Origin: Mxb001 sp964537955
Lineage (GTDB): Bacteria; Actinomycetota; Actinomycetes; S36-B12
Direction of reading: 5' to 3'
DNA length: 33,114 bases
NCBI GenBank assembly: GCA_964537955.1
Contig: CAZICY010000019.1
Location: 1-33,114 of the forward strand
In this document: positions 1 through 6,750 of the stretch, piece after piece
Position numbering within the stretch: the stretch's first letter is position 1
Layout of the letters: every line of letters begins with the position of its first letter
Translations under genes and position numbers: made by a program
The notes under the pieces: model-generated
What the model was told of the DNA's origin: nothing
Seen by the model: the letters and a program-made list of their open reading frames with translations, nothing else
The model's database searches: none

Positions 1-22
1 AGTGGTGGTTCAACGAGTGGAC

Positions 23-499
23 TTAGAACGGGGGTTCGTCGAAGGCGGCTCCGCCGCCGGTGGGCGCGGCCCACGGGTCGTCGGCAGGAGCGCCTCCGCC
101 TGAGCCACCGCCCGAGAAGCCGCTGTCGCCGCGCTGGGTGCGGGTGACCTTGGCCGTGGCGTAGCGGAGCGCAGGGCCGACGTCGTCGACCTCCATCTCC
201 ACGACGGTGCGCTTCTCGCCCTCACGGGTCTCGTAGGAACGCTGCTTGAGGCGGCCCTGCACGATGACGCGCATGCCCTTCTGGAGGGACTCGGCGACGT
301 TCTCGGCGTACTGGCGCCACACGCTGCAGCGCATGAAGACTGGATCGCCGTCCTTCCACTCGTTGGTCGCCTTGTCGAGGTAGCGCGAGCTCGACGCGAC
401 CGTGAAGGACGCGACGGCGGCACCGCTCGGCGTGAAGCGCAGCTCGGGGTCGTTGGTCAGATTGCCCACGACTGTCACGTTGATGTCACCGGCGGCCAC
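23..499 (-). CDS. ssb: Single-stranded DNA-binding protein
   Basis: SSB coats single-stranded DNA during replication, repair and recombination and recruits partner proteins through its C-terminal tip. The 158-residue product has an N-terminal OB-fold (about residues 5-110; it opens INVTVVGNLTNDPELRFTPS, a typical SSB start), a Gly/Pro/Ala-rich flexible linker (about 120-150) and an acidic hydrophobic tail ending DEPPF, the partner-binding tip. The start is GTG at 499, 3 bases after the rpsF stop, so the two are co-transcribed as in the usual rpsF-ssb-rpsR-rplI operon. rpsR would lie just beyond the left edge. The length is normal for the family. The tip is a variant of the more common DDDIPF. 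Confidence 0.97.
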   Translation of the reverse strand: MAAGDINVTVVGNLTNDPELRFTPSGAAVASFTVASSSRYLDKATNEWKDGDPVFMRCSVWRQYAENVAESLQKGMRVIVQGRLKQRSYETREGEKRTVVEMEVDDVGPALRYATAKVTRTQRGDSGFSGGGSGGGAPADDPWAAPTGGGAAFDEPPF

Positions 500-502
500 G
501 GC

Positions 503-793
503 TCAGGCCTCCTCTGGGCGCGTGACCTTGGTGCGGAGCACGGCCTCGTTGAGGTTGAGCTGGCGATCGAGCTCCGCCACGGCGGCGGGCGATGACGTGA
601 TCTCGAGGACGGCGTAGATGCCCTCGGGCTTATGCGCGATCTCGTAGGCGAGACGGCGGCGACCCCAGACGTCGACCTTCTCCACGCTGCCGCCGTCCTG
701 CTTGACGACGTTGAGGAAGGTCTCGAGCGAGGGAGCGACAGTGCGCTCCTCGAGATCGGGGTCGAGGATGACCATGACTTCGTATCGGCGCAT
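503..793 (-). CDS. rpsF: 30S ribosomal protein bS6
   Basis: bS6 pairs with bS18 on the platform of the 30S subunit. The 96-residue product starts MRRYEVMVILDPDLEERTVA and contains the family core (GGSVEKVDVWGRRRLAYEI, LNLNEAVLRTKV). The ATG at 793 is chosen because a strong Shine-Dalgarno, AGGAGGT (complement of 804-810), lies 10 nt upstream and the length equals that of actinobacterial bS6. A longer reading frame from 820 would put the Shine-Dalgarno inside the gene. It is the first gene of an rpsF-ssb operon, preceded by a candidate promoter and a structured leader RNA. Confidence 0.97.
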   Translation of the reverse strand: MRRYEVMVILDPDLEERTVAPSLETFLNVVKQDGGSVEKVDVWGRRRLAYEIAHKPEGIYAVLEITSSPAAVAELDRQLNLNEAVLRTKVTRPEEA

Positions 794-866
794 GCGGTCG
801 CCGACCTCCTCTGGACTCATCGGCTCCGGTCTCTCCGGAGCAGGAGGCGGGGGATGACTCCCCGGT

Positions 867-898
867 GGCCCTTCGGCCGTGGCCCCACGGGTAGGGCC
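867..898 (-). promoter_or_regulatory. Candidate S6:S18-type leader RNA of rpsF
   Basis: On the minus strand the rpsF leader can fold into a two-part hairpin. The outer 6-bp stem pairs GGCCCU (898-893) with AGGGCC (872-867). The inner 5-bp stem pairs CCGUG (890-886) with CACGG (881-877) around a 4-nt loop. Between the stems is an asymmetric internal loop, AC on the 5' side and CCGA (876-873) on the 3' side. Known S6:S18 leaders carry a CCG in an internal loop or bulge that mimics the 16S rRNA binding site of the S6:S18 dimer and give feedback control. The match is by eye and no covariance test was run. Confidence 0.42.
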
Positions 899-904
899 TC
901 GTAG

Positions 905-934
905 AGGGTACGCCGGCCCGCGGGGATCGCCTAA
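905..934 (-). promoter_or_regulatory. Candidate promoter of rpsF-ssb
   Basis: The minus strand shows TTAGGC as a possible -35 (934-929), an 18-nt spacer and TACCCT (910-905) as -10. Transcription would begin near 898, right at the foot of the leader hairpin, giving a leader of about 105 nt. The same -10 hexamer is proposed for rpmH. The -35 match is only moderate. Confidence 0.4.
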
Positions 935-962
935 TCCGGGTGTTCCCGCTGCGCTGAGGACC

Positions 963-1454
963 TCACCCGTAGGTGTCCCGGGGGCCTGGCCCTGGCACGC
1001 GGCGCGGCCCGGGATTGCGCTTCGGGGGTGCCGGGCCAGTCACCTTGATCCGGTCGATGACCCCGGAGCCGAGCAGGGTGGCGATGCGCCCGTGGATCTG
1101 CGGGATGAGCAGGCGGACCTGCGTCGCCCACGCCGTCGAGTCGGCGCGCAGCCACAGTTCACGGCCGTCGTCCGTCTCGCGCACGGAGTCGGGCACGACA
1201 TGATCAGCGAGGGCTTCACCGACGATCTCCGGCCAGCGCGCGATGAGCGACCCCGAGCCGACCTGGGACTCGTATCCGTGGTCGCGCAGCCACCCCTGCA
1301 TCACCTTGTCGACGGTCTGCGGGTCACGGTCGTCGCCGTACTGCGGCCGGCGCACGGGTGCCTTCTTCGCTGGCGCCGATCGGGCACTGGCCTTCGCGCG
1401 CGCGAGGGCCGTCCTGGCCAGGTCGCTGCCGCCCTCAGGTGTCGTGTCAGTCAC
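963..1454 (-). CDS. dciA: DciA-like DUF721 protein
   Basis: The DUF721/DciA family helps load or operate the replicative helicase DnaB in bacteria lacking DnaC. Rv0004 at the same locus in Mycobacterium tuberculosis is an essential replication protein. The 163-residue product has a charged, Ala/Lys/Arg-rich N-terminus (about 1-40) and the DUF721 core (about 45-140), including GWLRDHGYES, SLIARWPEIVGEALADHV and LWLRADSTAWATQVRLL, followed by a Pro/Arg-rich tail. It starts with GTG at 1454, overlapping the recF end by 8 bases, so translation is probably coupled. The gene that follows is rpsF rather than the usual gyrB. The family call is firm; the DciA role is inferred from synteny and family. 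Confidence 0.88.
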   Translation of the reverse strand: MTDTTPEGGSDLARTALARAKASARSAPAKKAPVRRPQYGDDRDPQTVDKVMQGWLRDHGYESQVGSGSLIARWPEIVGEALADHVVPDSVRETDDGRELWLRADSTAWATQVRLLIPQIHGRIATLLGSGVIDRIKVTGPAPPKRNPGPRRVPGPGPRDTYG

Positions 1455-2463
1455 GGCGCGTCACCGTGCCTTCGATGACGTCGTACCACGCGCCCGACAT
1501 CGCGGCGGGCACGTCCTCGGCGACCGCCGCGGTGATGAGGACCTGTGGGGCGTCGGCCACGCGCTCTGCGAGGTGCGCGCGACGGCGCGCATCGAGCTCG
1601 GCGAAGACGTCATCGAGCACGAGCACGGGCGCGCCGGACTCGGACGTGAGCAGGTCGTACGCCGCCAGCCGCAGCGAGAGCGCCGCCGACCACGACTCTC
1701 CGTGGGAGGCATAGCCCTTGACCGGGGCGTCGCCGAGCACCATGTCGAGATCATCGCGGTGGGGTCCGACGAGCGTGATGCCGCGGTCGAGCTCNNNNNN
1801 NNNNNNNNNNNNNNNNNNNNNNNNNNNNNNNNNNNNNNNNNNNNNNNNNNNNNNNNNNNNNNNNNNNNNNNNNNNNNNNNNNNNNNNNNNNNNNGTCCGC
1901 TCCACGTCCTCCATACTCGTGCGCCGCGCGGCGCCCGCGGACTTCAGTAGCGCATTGCGCTGCTTGAGCACGCGGTCGTAGTCCGCGCGCGTGCCTGCCA
2001 GGCGCGGCTGACGCTGCACGAGCAGGTCGTCGAGGAAGCGTCGCCGCTCTCCGGGGTCTCCCTTGACGAGTGCGAGGTCCTCCGGTGCGAAGACGACGGT
2101 GCGCAAGATGCCCAGGATTTCCCGGGTGCGCTGCACGGGTGCCTTGTTGATGCGCGCGCGATTGGCCCGCCCGGCCGTGATCTCGATCTCGAGCACGAGG
2201 GAACGGTCCTCGCGCTCGACGTCGGCGCGGATCACCGCGCGCTCGGCGCCGTGGCGCACGAGCGGCGCATCGGTGGCCACCCGGTGGCTGCCCAGTGTGG
2301 ACAGGTAGGCGATCGCCTCGACGAGGTTCGTCTTGCCCTGGCCATTGGGCCCGACGAACGCATTGATGCCCTGCTCGAGGCCGACTTCGAGATGCGCGTA
2401 GTTGCGGACGTCGGCGAGCGAGACGTGCCGCACCCGCACGGGGGGATCGGCGGGCAATCCCAT
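1447..2463 (-). CDS. recF: DNA replication/repair ATPase RecF (interrupted by assembly gap)
   Basis: RecF is an SMC-like ATPase that helps load RecA at gapped DNA. The part before the gap carries the family N-terminus (VRHVSLADVRNYAHLEVGLE) and Walker A GPNGQGKTN (about residues 38-46). The part after the gap carries LVGPHRDDLD, the ABC signature-like SHGES, and Walker B LVLDDVFAELD. A run of 100 N (1795-1894) replaces the middle. Known bases encode about 304 residues, whereas RecF is usually 360-400, so roughly 60-100 residues are missing and the gap length is nominal. The fact that both halves share a frame across the N run has no meaning. ATG at 2463 lies one base after the dnaN stop; a GTG a few codons inside (VRVRH) is possible. 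The end overlaps dciA by 8 bases. Confidence 0.93.
   Translation of the reverse strand: MGLPADPPVRVRHVSLADVRNYAHLEVGLEQGINAFVGPNGQGKTNLVEAIAYLSTLGSHRVATDAPLVRHGAERAVIRADVEREDRSLVLEIEITAGRANRARINKAPVQRTREILGILRTVVFAPEDLALVKGDPGERRRFLDDLLVQRQPRLAGTRADYDRVLKQRNALLKSAGAARRTSMEDVERXXXXXXXXXXXXXXXXXXXXXXXXXXXXXXXXXXELDRGITLVGPHRDDLDMVLGDAPVKGYASHGESWSAALSLRLAAYDLLTSESGAPVLVLDDVFAELDARRRAHLAERVADAPQVLITAAVAEDVPAAMSGAWYDVIEGTVTRRD
1795..1894. other. Assembly gap of 100 N inside recF
   Basis: Exactly 100 undetermined bases, a conventional placeholder for a scaffold join of unknown size. RecF sequence continues on both sides in the same orientation, so the join looks correct in order and direction, but the true missing length is probably larger than 100 bp. 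Confidence 0.99.
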
Positions 2464-2464
2464 C

Positions 2465-3577
2465 TCAGCCGGCGAGGCGCACCGGCATGAGCAGGTAGCG
2501 GTAGTCGGCGTCATCGTCGCCCCCGCCACTGAGCACCGCGGGGCGCGTGGACTGCGTGAAGGACAGGCGTGTCTCCGCGGCGTCGAGTGCACCGAGGCCG
2601 TCGAGGAGGTACTGCGGGTTGAAGGCGATGTCGATCTCGTCGCCGTCGAAGGTGCAGTCCAGGCTCTCCGTCGCCTGCGCCTCGTCTCCCGCGCCGGCGC
2701 GCAGGGTGAGTTCGTTGCCAGCGAACGCCAGTCGCACGGGTGTATTGCGCTCGGCGACGAGCGCCACGCGCTTGACAGAGTCGACGAGCTGCGCGGTCGA
2801 CACCGTCGCCACGGCCAGGCTCTCGGCGGGGAGCAGGGAGCGGTACTTCGGGAACTCGCCGTCCAGCAGACGGGTCGTCGTACGTCGGCCGTTGCCCTCG
2901 AAGCCCATGAGCCCCTCGCCGCCTTCGGCCAGGGACAGGTGCACGGTCTCCGCACCCGCGAGCGACTTCGCAGTGTCAGCGAGCGTGCGGGCCGGGACGA
3001 GAGCCTGCACCTCGAGCTTGGGGGACGCGGGGGTCCAGGTGAACTCGCGCACGGCGAGCCGGTATCGGTCGGTGGCCGCGAGCGTGACGGATGACCCGTC
3101 GATCTCAACGCGGATGCCGGTGAGGGTGGGCAGCGTGTCGTCGCGCCCGGCTGCGATGGCCACCTGCGCCACGGCGTGGGCGAAGTCGGCGCCGGTGAGC
3201 GAGCCGGACGAGTCCGGCATGGTCGGCAGGCTGGGGTAGTCCTCGACCGGGAAGGTCGGCAGCGCGAAGGTCGACTTGCCGCAGACGACGCTCACCCTGG
3301 TGCCGTCGAGGCTGATCTGCACGGGAGCAGCCGGCAGCGCGCGGCTGATGTCGGCGAGGAGGCGCCCGGGCACGAGTGCGCGACCGTGGTCGGTGACATC
3401 GGCGTCGATGCCCACGCGTGAGGAGGTCTCGTAGTCGAAGCTGGACACCACCAGTCCTGCGCCGTCGGTCTCGAGCAGGAGCCCGGCGAGGATCGGCAGC
3501 GACGGCCGACTGGGCAGCGTGCGTGCGGCCCAGGCGACTGAGTCAGCCAGGGCGTCGCGCTCGACGCGGAATTTCAC
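2465..3577 (-). CDS. dnaN: DNA polymerase III beta subunit (sliding clamp)
   Basis: The beta clamp is a ring-shaped dimer that tethers DNA polymerase III and many repair proteins to DNA. The 370-residue product has three repeated clamp domains and ends YRYLLMPVRLAG, matching the conserved YxxMPMR-type C-terminus. The start is GTG at 3577 (VKFRVERDALADSVAW), supported by GGAGGT (complement of 3582-3587) 4 nt upstream and by length. A longer reading frame exists upstream but it runs into oriC. The gene lies downstream of oriC, is read away from it, and is followed at 1 bp by recF. No gnd gene lies between dnaN and recF, unlike Streptomyces. Confidence 0.97.
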   Translation of the reverse strand: MKFRVERDALADSVAWAARTLPSRPSLPILAGLLLETDGAGLVVSSFDYETSSRVGIDADVTDHGRALVPGRLLADISRALPAAPVQISLDGTRVSVVCGKSTFALPTFPVEDYPSLPTMPDSSGSLTGADFAHAVAQVAIAAGRDDTLPTLTGIRVEIDGSSVTLAATDRYRLAVREFTWTPASPKLEVQALVPARTLADTAKSLAGAETVHLSLAEGGEGLMGFEGNGRRTTTRLLDGEFPKYRSLLPAESLAVATVSTAQLVDSVKRVALVAERNTPVRLAFAGNELTLRAGAGDEAQATESLDCTFDGDEIDIAFNPQYLLDGLGALDAAETRLSFTQSTRPAVLSGGGDDDADYRYLLMPVRLAG

Positions 3578-3798
3578 GGTGACCTCCGAATCAGGCACGG
3601 CTGTGCCCGCAGACGCGTCATCCTGCCACCGCGGTCCGAAGGCGGCTAGGGGTGTGGTGCGGCATCCACAATCTGGGGCGGGCCATGAGCCTGTGTGATC
3701 CATTCGAAAGGGTTACTCGTCTTCGTCGTAGCCCCGGTGGATGCTGGGGATGGCAGGTGTCGGTCCACGTCACACGGCACGGCGGTATGCACACCCGC

Positions 3799-3807
3799 TG
3801 TGGACAC
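3799..3807 (-). promoter_or_regulatory. DnaA box, one mismatch
   Basis: The minus strand reads GTGTCCACA against the actinobacterial consensus TTGTCCACA. It lies within oriC. Confidence 0.6.
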
Positions 3808-3878
3808 CGTGGGTACCGTGCAGCAGCCCCGGTGGATGGTGGCGGCGGCGTCCCCGGGGCTCCACACGACTTCGCTGG

Positions 3879-3887
3879 TTATCCACA
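3879..3887 (+). promoter_or_regulatory. DnaA box, perfect TTATCCACA
   Basis: Exact match to the canonical DnaA box inside oriC. Confidence 0.85.
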
Positions 3888-3921
3888 GATTGCCCTAAGT
3901 CTGTGGGTGCGGGGTCGCGAG

Positions 3922-3930
3922 TTGTCCACA
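3922..3930 (+). promoter_or_regulatory. DnaA box, perfect TTGTCCACA
   Basis: Exact match to the consensus of high-GC Gram-positives inside oriC, 43 bp (about four helical turns) after the preceding box in the same orientation. Confidence 0.85.
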
Positions 3931-4012
3931 GGTATTCCCCATTCTGGGGATGCCGTGACCTTTCGGTGACCTTGGGGCGTGGGGGATCTTCTGAGGCGGA
4001 TGGGATGAAGGG

Positions 4013-5455
4013 TCAGCCGCGGGACTGGGACTTGATCCGGGCCGTGAGGTCGGCGACCTGGTTGTAGAGGCTGCGCCGCTCGCCGATGAGCTGGCGGATC
4101 TTGCGGTCGGCATGCATGACGGTCGTGTGATCGCGGCCACCGAAGGCCTGGCCGATCTTGGGCAGTGACAGGTCGGTGAGTTCACGGCACAGGTACATCG
4201 CGATCTGCCGAGCAGTCACCAGGACGCGGGAGCGCGACGTACCGCATAGGTCGTCGACGGTCACACCGAAGTACGCCGCGGTCGTCGTCATGATCTCGGC
4301 TGCGGTGATCTCCGGGCCGGCCTCGGCGGGGAAGAGGTCCTTGAGCACGAGATCGGCGAGGCCGAGGTCGACGGCGGATCGATTGAGCGAGGCGAACGCC
4401 GTCACGCGGATGAGGGCACCTTCGAGTTCGCGGATATTGCTCGAGACCTTGGACGCGATGAACTCGAGCACCTCGGGCGGAGCCTGCAGGCGCTCCTGGG
4501 CGTTCTTCTTGCGAAGGATGGCGATACGGGTCTCGAGGTCGGGGGGCTGGACGTCGGTGGTGAGGCCCCATTCGAAGCGGGAGCGCATCCGGTCTTCGAA
4601 GTCCTGGAGTTGCTTGGGTGCCAGATCGGAGGTGATGACGATCTGCTTGTTGGCATTGTGCAGCGTATTGAAGGTGTGGAAGAACTCCTCCTGCGTCTGC
4701 ACCTTGCCGGACAGGAACTGGATGTCATCGACGAGCAGGATGTCGATGTCGCGGTAGCGCCGCTGGAAGGCGGACGACTTGTCGTCGCGAATCGAGTTGA
4801 TGAACTCGTTGGTGAACTCCTCGGAGCTCACGTAGCGCACCCGCGTGCCCTTGTAGAGGGTGCGCGCGTAGTGGCCGATGGCGTGGAGCAGGTGCGTCTT
4901 GCCCAGCCCGGAGCCGCCGTAAACGAAGAGCGGGTTATAGGCCTTCGCGGGCTGCTCGGCGACAGCGACGGCCGCGGCGTGCGCGAAGCGGTTGGACGAG
5001 CCGATGACGAACGTGTCGAAGGTGTACTTCGCGTTGAGCCGGCCGTCCTCGCTGCGCGCCGCCACACGGTCGCCGCTTTGTCCGGGGGAGCCGGTGCCGG
5101 GCCGGTCGACGATGCCGTCCAAGGTGTCGGCCTCCACCGGATAGGTGGCGTCGGCCACCGCGTCGATCTCGTCCTCACTTGGCGGGGCAGCGATTCCGGG
5201 ATCGACGGTGACGGCCAGGCGGACCTCGCGGCCGAGTTGGGCGGTGAGGGCAGCGGTCACCACGGGGCGCAGTCGCGTCTCCAGGACGTCCTTGGTGAAG
5301 TCGTTGGGGGCGGCGATGAGAGCGGTGTCCTCGACCAGGCCGAGGGGGCGGGTGAGGGAGACGAAGGCACGCTGCTGCGGGGTGAGGGTGCCGTCGCCCA
5401 GGGACTCCAGTGCCTTGGCCCACAGGTCCGTGAGTTCAGCGGCCGTTGTGTCCAT
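4013..5455 (-). CDS. dnaA: Chromosomal replication initiator DnaA
   Basis: DnaA binds DnaA boxes, unwinds oriC and recruits the helicase. The 480-residue product has domain I (about 1-85), a short domain II, the AAA+ domain with Walker A GGSGLGKT (180-187) and Walker B DILLVDDIQF (238-247), and the DNA-binding domain IV with signature GGRDHTTVMHADRKI (439-453). ATG at 5455 is chosen because GGGGAG lies 6 nt upstream; a GTG at 5473 would place that Shine-Dalgarno inside the coding region. Upstream, a perfect DnaA box at 5497-5505 and weaker ones suggest autoregulation. It is transcribed toward oriC and dnaN. Confidence 0.98.
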   Translation of the reverse strand: MDTTAAELTDLWAKALESLGDGTLTPQQRAFVSLTRPLGLVEDTALIAAPNDFTKDVLETRLRPVVTAALTAQLGREVRLAVTVDPGIAAPPSEDEIDAVADATYPVEADTLDGIVDRPGTGSPGQSGDRVAARSEDGRLNAKYTFDTFVIGSSNRFAHAAAVAVAEQPAKAYNPLFVYGGSGLGKTHLLHAIGHYARTLYKGTRVRYVSSEEFTNEFINSIRDDKSSAFQRRYRDIDILLVDDIQFLSGKVQTQEEFFHTFNTLHNANKQIVITSDLAPKQLQDFEDRMRSRFEWGLTTDVQPPDLETRIAILRKKNAQERLQAPPEVLEFIASKVSSNIRELEGALIRVTAFASLNRSAVDLGLADLVLKDLFPAEAGPEITAAEIMTTTAAYFGVTVDDLCGTSRSRVLVTARQIAMYLCRELTDLSLPKIGQAFGGRDHTTVMHADRKIRQLIGERRSLYNQVADLTARIKSQSRG

Positions 5456-5496
5456 GCCAGTCTCCCCTTTCACGCACGTCCCACTCTTCCCACAAG

Positions 5497-5505
5497 TTGT
5501 CCACA
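5497..5505 (+). promoter_or_regulatory. DnaA box upstream of dnaA
   Basis: Perfect TTGTCCACA 42 bp upstream of the dnaA start. It is flanked by an inverted repeat, CCACAA (5490-5495) and TTGTGG (5508-5513). The position fits autorepression of dnaA by DnaA, which is known in other bacteria but inferred here. Confidence 0.7.
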
Positions 5506-5601
5506 GATTGTGGAACCCTTAGCGGGCCGGCTGCGCGGCCATGTGTCTTGCGCGCTGTCGCCCCTCCCGGGCAGGACGCCCGCCCGACCCTAGTGGTCGG
5601 C

Positions 5602-5610
5602 TGTGGATGA
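5602..5610 (-). promoter_or_regulatory. DnaA box, one mismatch
   Basis: The minus strand reads TCATCCACA, one change from TTATCCACA. A weaker site, CGATCCACA, lies at 5634-5642. Both are in the dnaA-rpmH divergent region. Confidence 0.45.
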
Positions 5611-5671
5611 CTCAAGGGCCAGGTGTCCCTGGCTGTGGATCGTGAGCGCAGGGGCGCGGTCGAGGGTGGAT

Positions 5672-5700
5672 TTGATCGCCTCACGGCTCACAGGTACCCT
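5672..5700 (+). promoter_or_regulatory. Candidate promoter of rpmH-rnpA operon
   Basis: TTGATC (5672-5677) as -35, a 17-nt spacer and TACCCT (5695-5700) as -10. Transcription would begin near 5707, next to the palindrome at 5709-5726, giving a leader of about 76 nt before rpmH. Hexamers and spacing fit a housekeeping promoter. Confidence 0.55.
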
Positions 5701-5708
5701 CGTGAGGC

Positions 5709-5726
5709 TCACGGGAATTCCCGTGA
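5709..5726. repeat. 18-bp perfect palindrome in the rpmH leader
   Basis: TCACGGGAATTCCCGTGA is fully self-complementary over 18 bp and sits just at the predicted transcription start of rpmH. Nearby are further copies of the half-motif CTCAC/GTGAG (5687-5691, 5702-5706) and GCTCAC/GTGAGC (5707-5712, 5733-5738). It could be an operator for a dimeric regulator or a 5' mRNA hairpin. Confidence 0.75.
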
Positions 5727-5782
5727 ATGGATGTGAGCAGGACTGCATCCGAGCAGGACCGTATTCGAGCAGGAGCACAGAC

Positions 5783-5920
5783 ATGTCGAAGCGCACCTTC
5801 CAGCCCAACAACCGTCGTCGGGCGCGCACGCATGGCTTCCGCGCTCGCATGCGCACCCGCGCCGGCCGCGCCATCCTCGCTGCACGCCGCGGCAAGGGCC
5901 GCACCCGCCTGTCTGCCTGA
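5783..5920 (+). CDS. rpmH: 50S ribosomal protein bL34
   Basis: A 45-residue, Arg-rich large-subunit protein starting MSKRTFQPNNRRRARTHGFR, the typical actinobacterial bL34. The start ATG at 5783 is preceded by AGGAG (5771-5775). It heads the rpmH-rnpA-yidD-yidC-jag series, divergent from dnaA, in its normal place. Confidence 0.97.
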   Translation: MSKRTFQPNNRRRARTHGFRARMRTRAGRAILAARRGKGRTRLSA

Positions 5921-5953
5921 CGGTCTGCAGGGCCTCGATCCTGGAGGGCCGTG

Positions 5954-6706
5954 ATGCTGCCCTCGCACTATCGCCTCCACTCTCGCGCGGACATCTCGCG
6001 CACGATTCGCCTCGGCTCGCGTGCCCGCAGGGGCGCCCTCGTCGTGCATGTCCAGGTCGGCGCCGGAGGGCAGGTGCCCGCTCGCGCGGCGTTCGCGGTG
6101 AGCAAGGCTGTCGGGGACTCGGTGACCCGGCATCGCGTCGTACGCCGCCTGCGAGCCCTCATGCCACCCCTGCTCGATCAGCTGCCCGGCGGCACCGAGG
6201 TCGTGGTTCGGGCCATGCCTGAGGCAGCATCGGCGTCGAGCACCCAATTGCGCGAGGACCTGGTGCGGGCCCTGGAGCGCGTCGTCCCACTCGCGCCCCG
6301 CAGCGACGACCGCACATCCACGGACACGCACGCGCCCGAAGCCCTGTCCGCATCTGCGCACTCGGCGATAGAGGATCAGCCTCCACGGACCGGCGTGCAG
6401 CGATTGCTCTACGGGATCGGGTGGCCGATCCGGGCCCTGCTCCTCGGCGCGATCTGGGTCTACCGGCACACGATCTCCCCGATGCTGCCGCCCACGTGCC
6501 GCTACTACCCCAGCTGCTCGGCCTACGGCTTCCAGGCGCTGCAGGTGCACGGCGCGGCCAAGGGGACCGTGCTCACCGCCTGGCGCGTCCTGCGCTGCAA
6601 CCCCTTCACGCCCGGCGGCCTGGATCCGGTGCCGCCGCGCGGCGCGTGGCGACCCGAGATCGACCCCGACGGCACCCCGAGGGTCACCGGCCCCGCAGCC
6701 GCCTAA
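5954..6706 (+). CDS. rnpA-yidD: Fusion: ribonuclease P protein component (RnpA) + membrane insertion factor YidD
   Basis: One uninterrupted 250-residue frame holds two proteins that are normally separate. Residues 1 to about 115 are RnpA, the basic protein cofactor of RNase P that matures tRNA 5' ends; the RNR-type motif appears as RHRVVRRLR (60-68), as in other Actinobacteria. Residues about 116-147 are a hydrophilic linker. Residues about 148-228 are YidD (UPF0161), which aids YidC-mediated insertion: an amphipathic/hydrophobic stretch, then CRYYPSCSAYGFQAL (182-196) and LRCNPFTPGG (213-222). ATG 5954 is chosen for its 6-nt spacing from GGAGG (5943-5947); a GTG lies at 5951. An internal GTG opens the YidD part (VQRLLYG) but has no good Shine-Dalgarno. 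yidC follows after 44 bp. Confidence 0.9.
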   Translation: MLPSHYRLHSRADISRTIRLGSRARRGALVVHVQVGAGGQVPARAAFAVSKAVGDSVTRHRVVRRLRALMPPLLDQLPGGTEVVVRAMPEAASASSTQLREDLVRALERVVPLAPRSDDRTSTDTHAPEALSASAHSAIEDQPPRTGVQRLLYGIGWPIRALLLGAIWVYRHTISPMLPPTCRYYPSCSAYGFQALQVHGAAKGTVLTAWRVLRCNPFTPGGLDPVPPRGAWRPEIDPDGTPRVTGPAAA

Positions 6707-6750
6707 TACCCTCTCCTGGCGGCATCGTGCCGCCTGTCCTGGGAGCGCGC

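Larger units (their letters stand above)
3578..4012. other. oriC: Chromosomal replication origin oriC (dnaA-dnaN intergenic region)
   Basis: This 435-bp gene-free stretch lies between dnaA and dnaN, where oriC sits in Actinobacteria. It contains two perfect DnaA boxes (3879-3887 TTATCCACA; 3922-3930 TTGTCCACA), a one-mismatch box on the minus strand (3799-3807, read as GTGTCCACA) and several weaker ones (for example GCATCCACA at 3662-3670). A 15-bp inverted repeat with 6-bp arms, TCCCCA-TTC-TGGGGA, lies at 3936-3950. No striking AT-rich unwinding element is visible by eye. Genes on both sides diverge in replication direction, apart from dnaA itself, which is read toward the origin. Confidence 0.88.

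Noticed and set aside
1795..1894. recF as a pseudogene
   Set aside because: The interruption is an N run, not a mutation; both sides are intact RecF sequence.
2464..3108. Upstream extension of the recF frame across dnaN
   Set aside because: It is an alternative-frame reading of dnaN; RecF similarity begins only at 2463.
3936..3950. TCCCCA-TTC-TGGGGA inverted repeat as a dnaA terminator
   Set aside because: No T-run follows on either strand and it lies inside oriC; kept only as an oriC inverted repeat.
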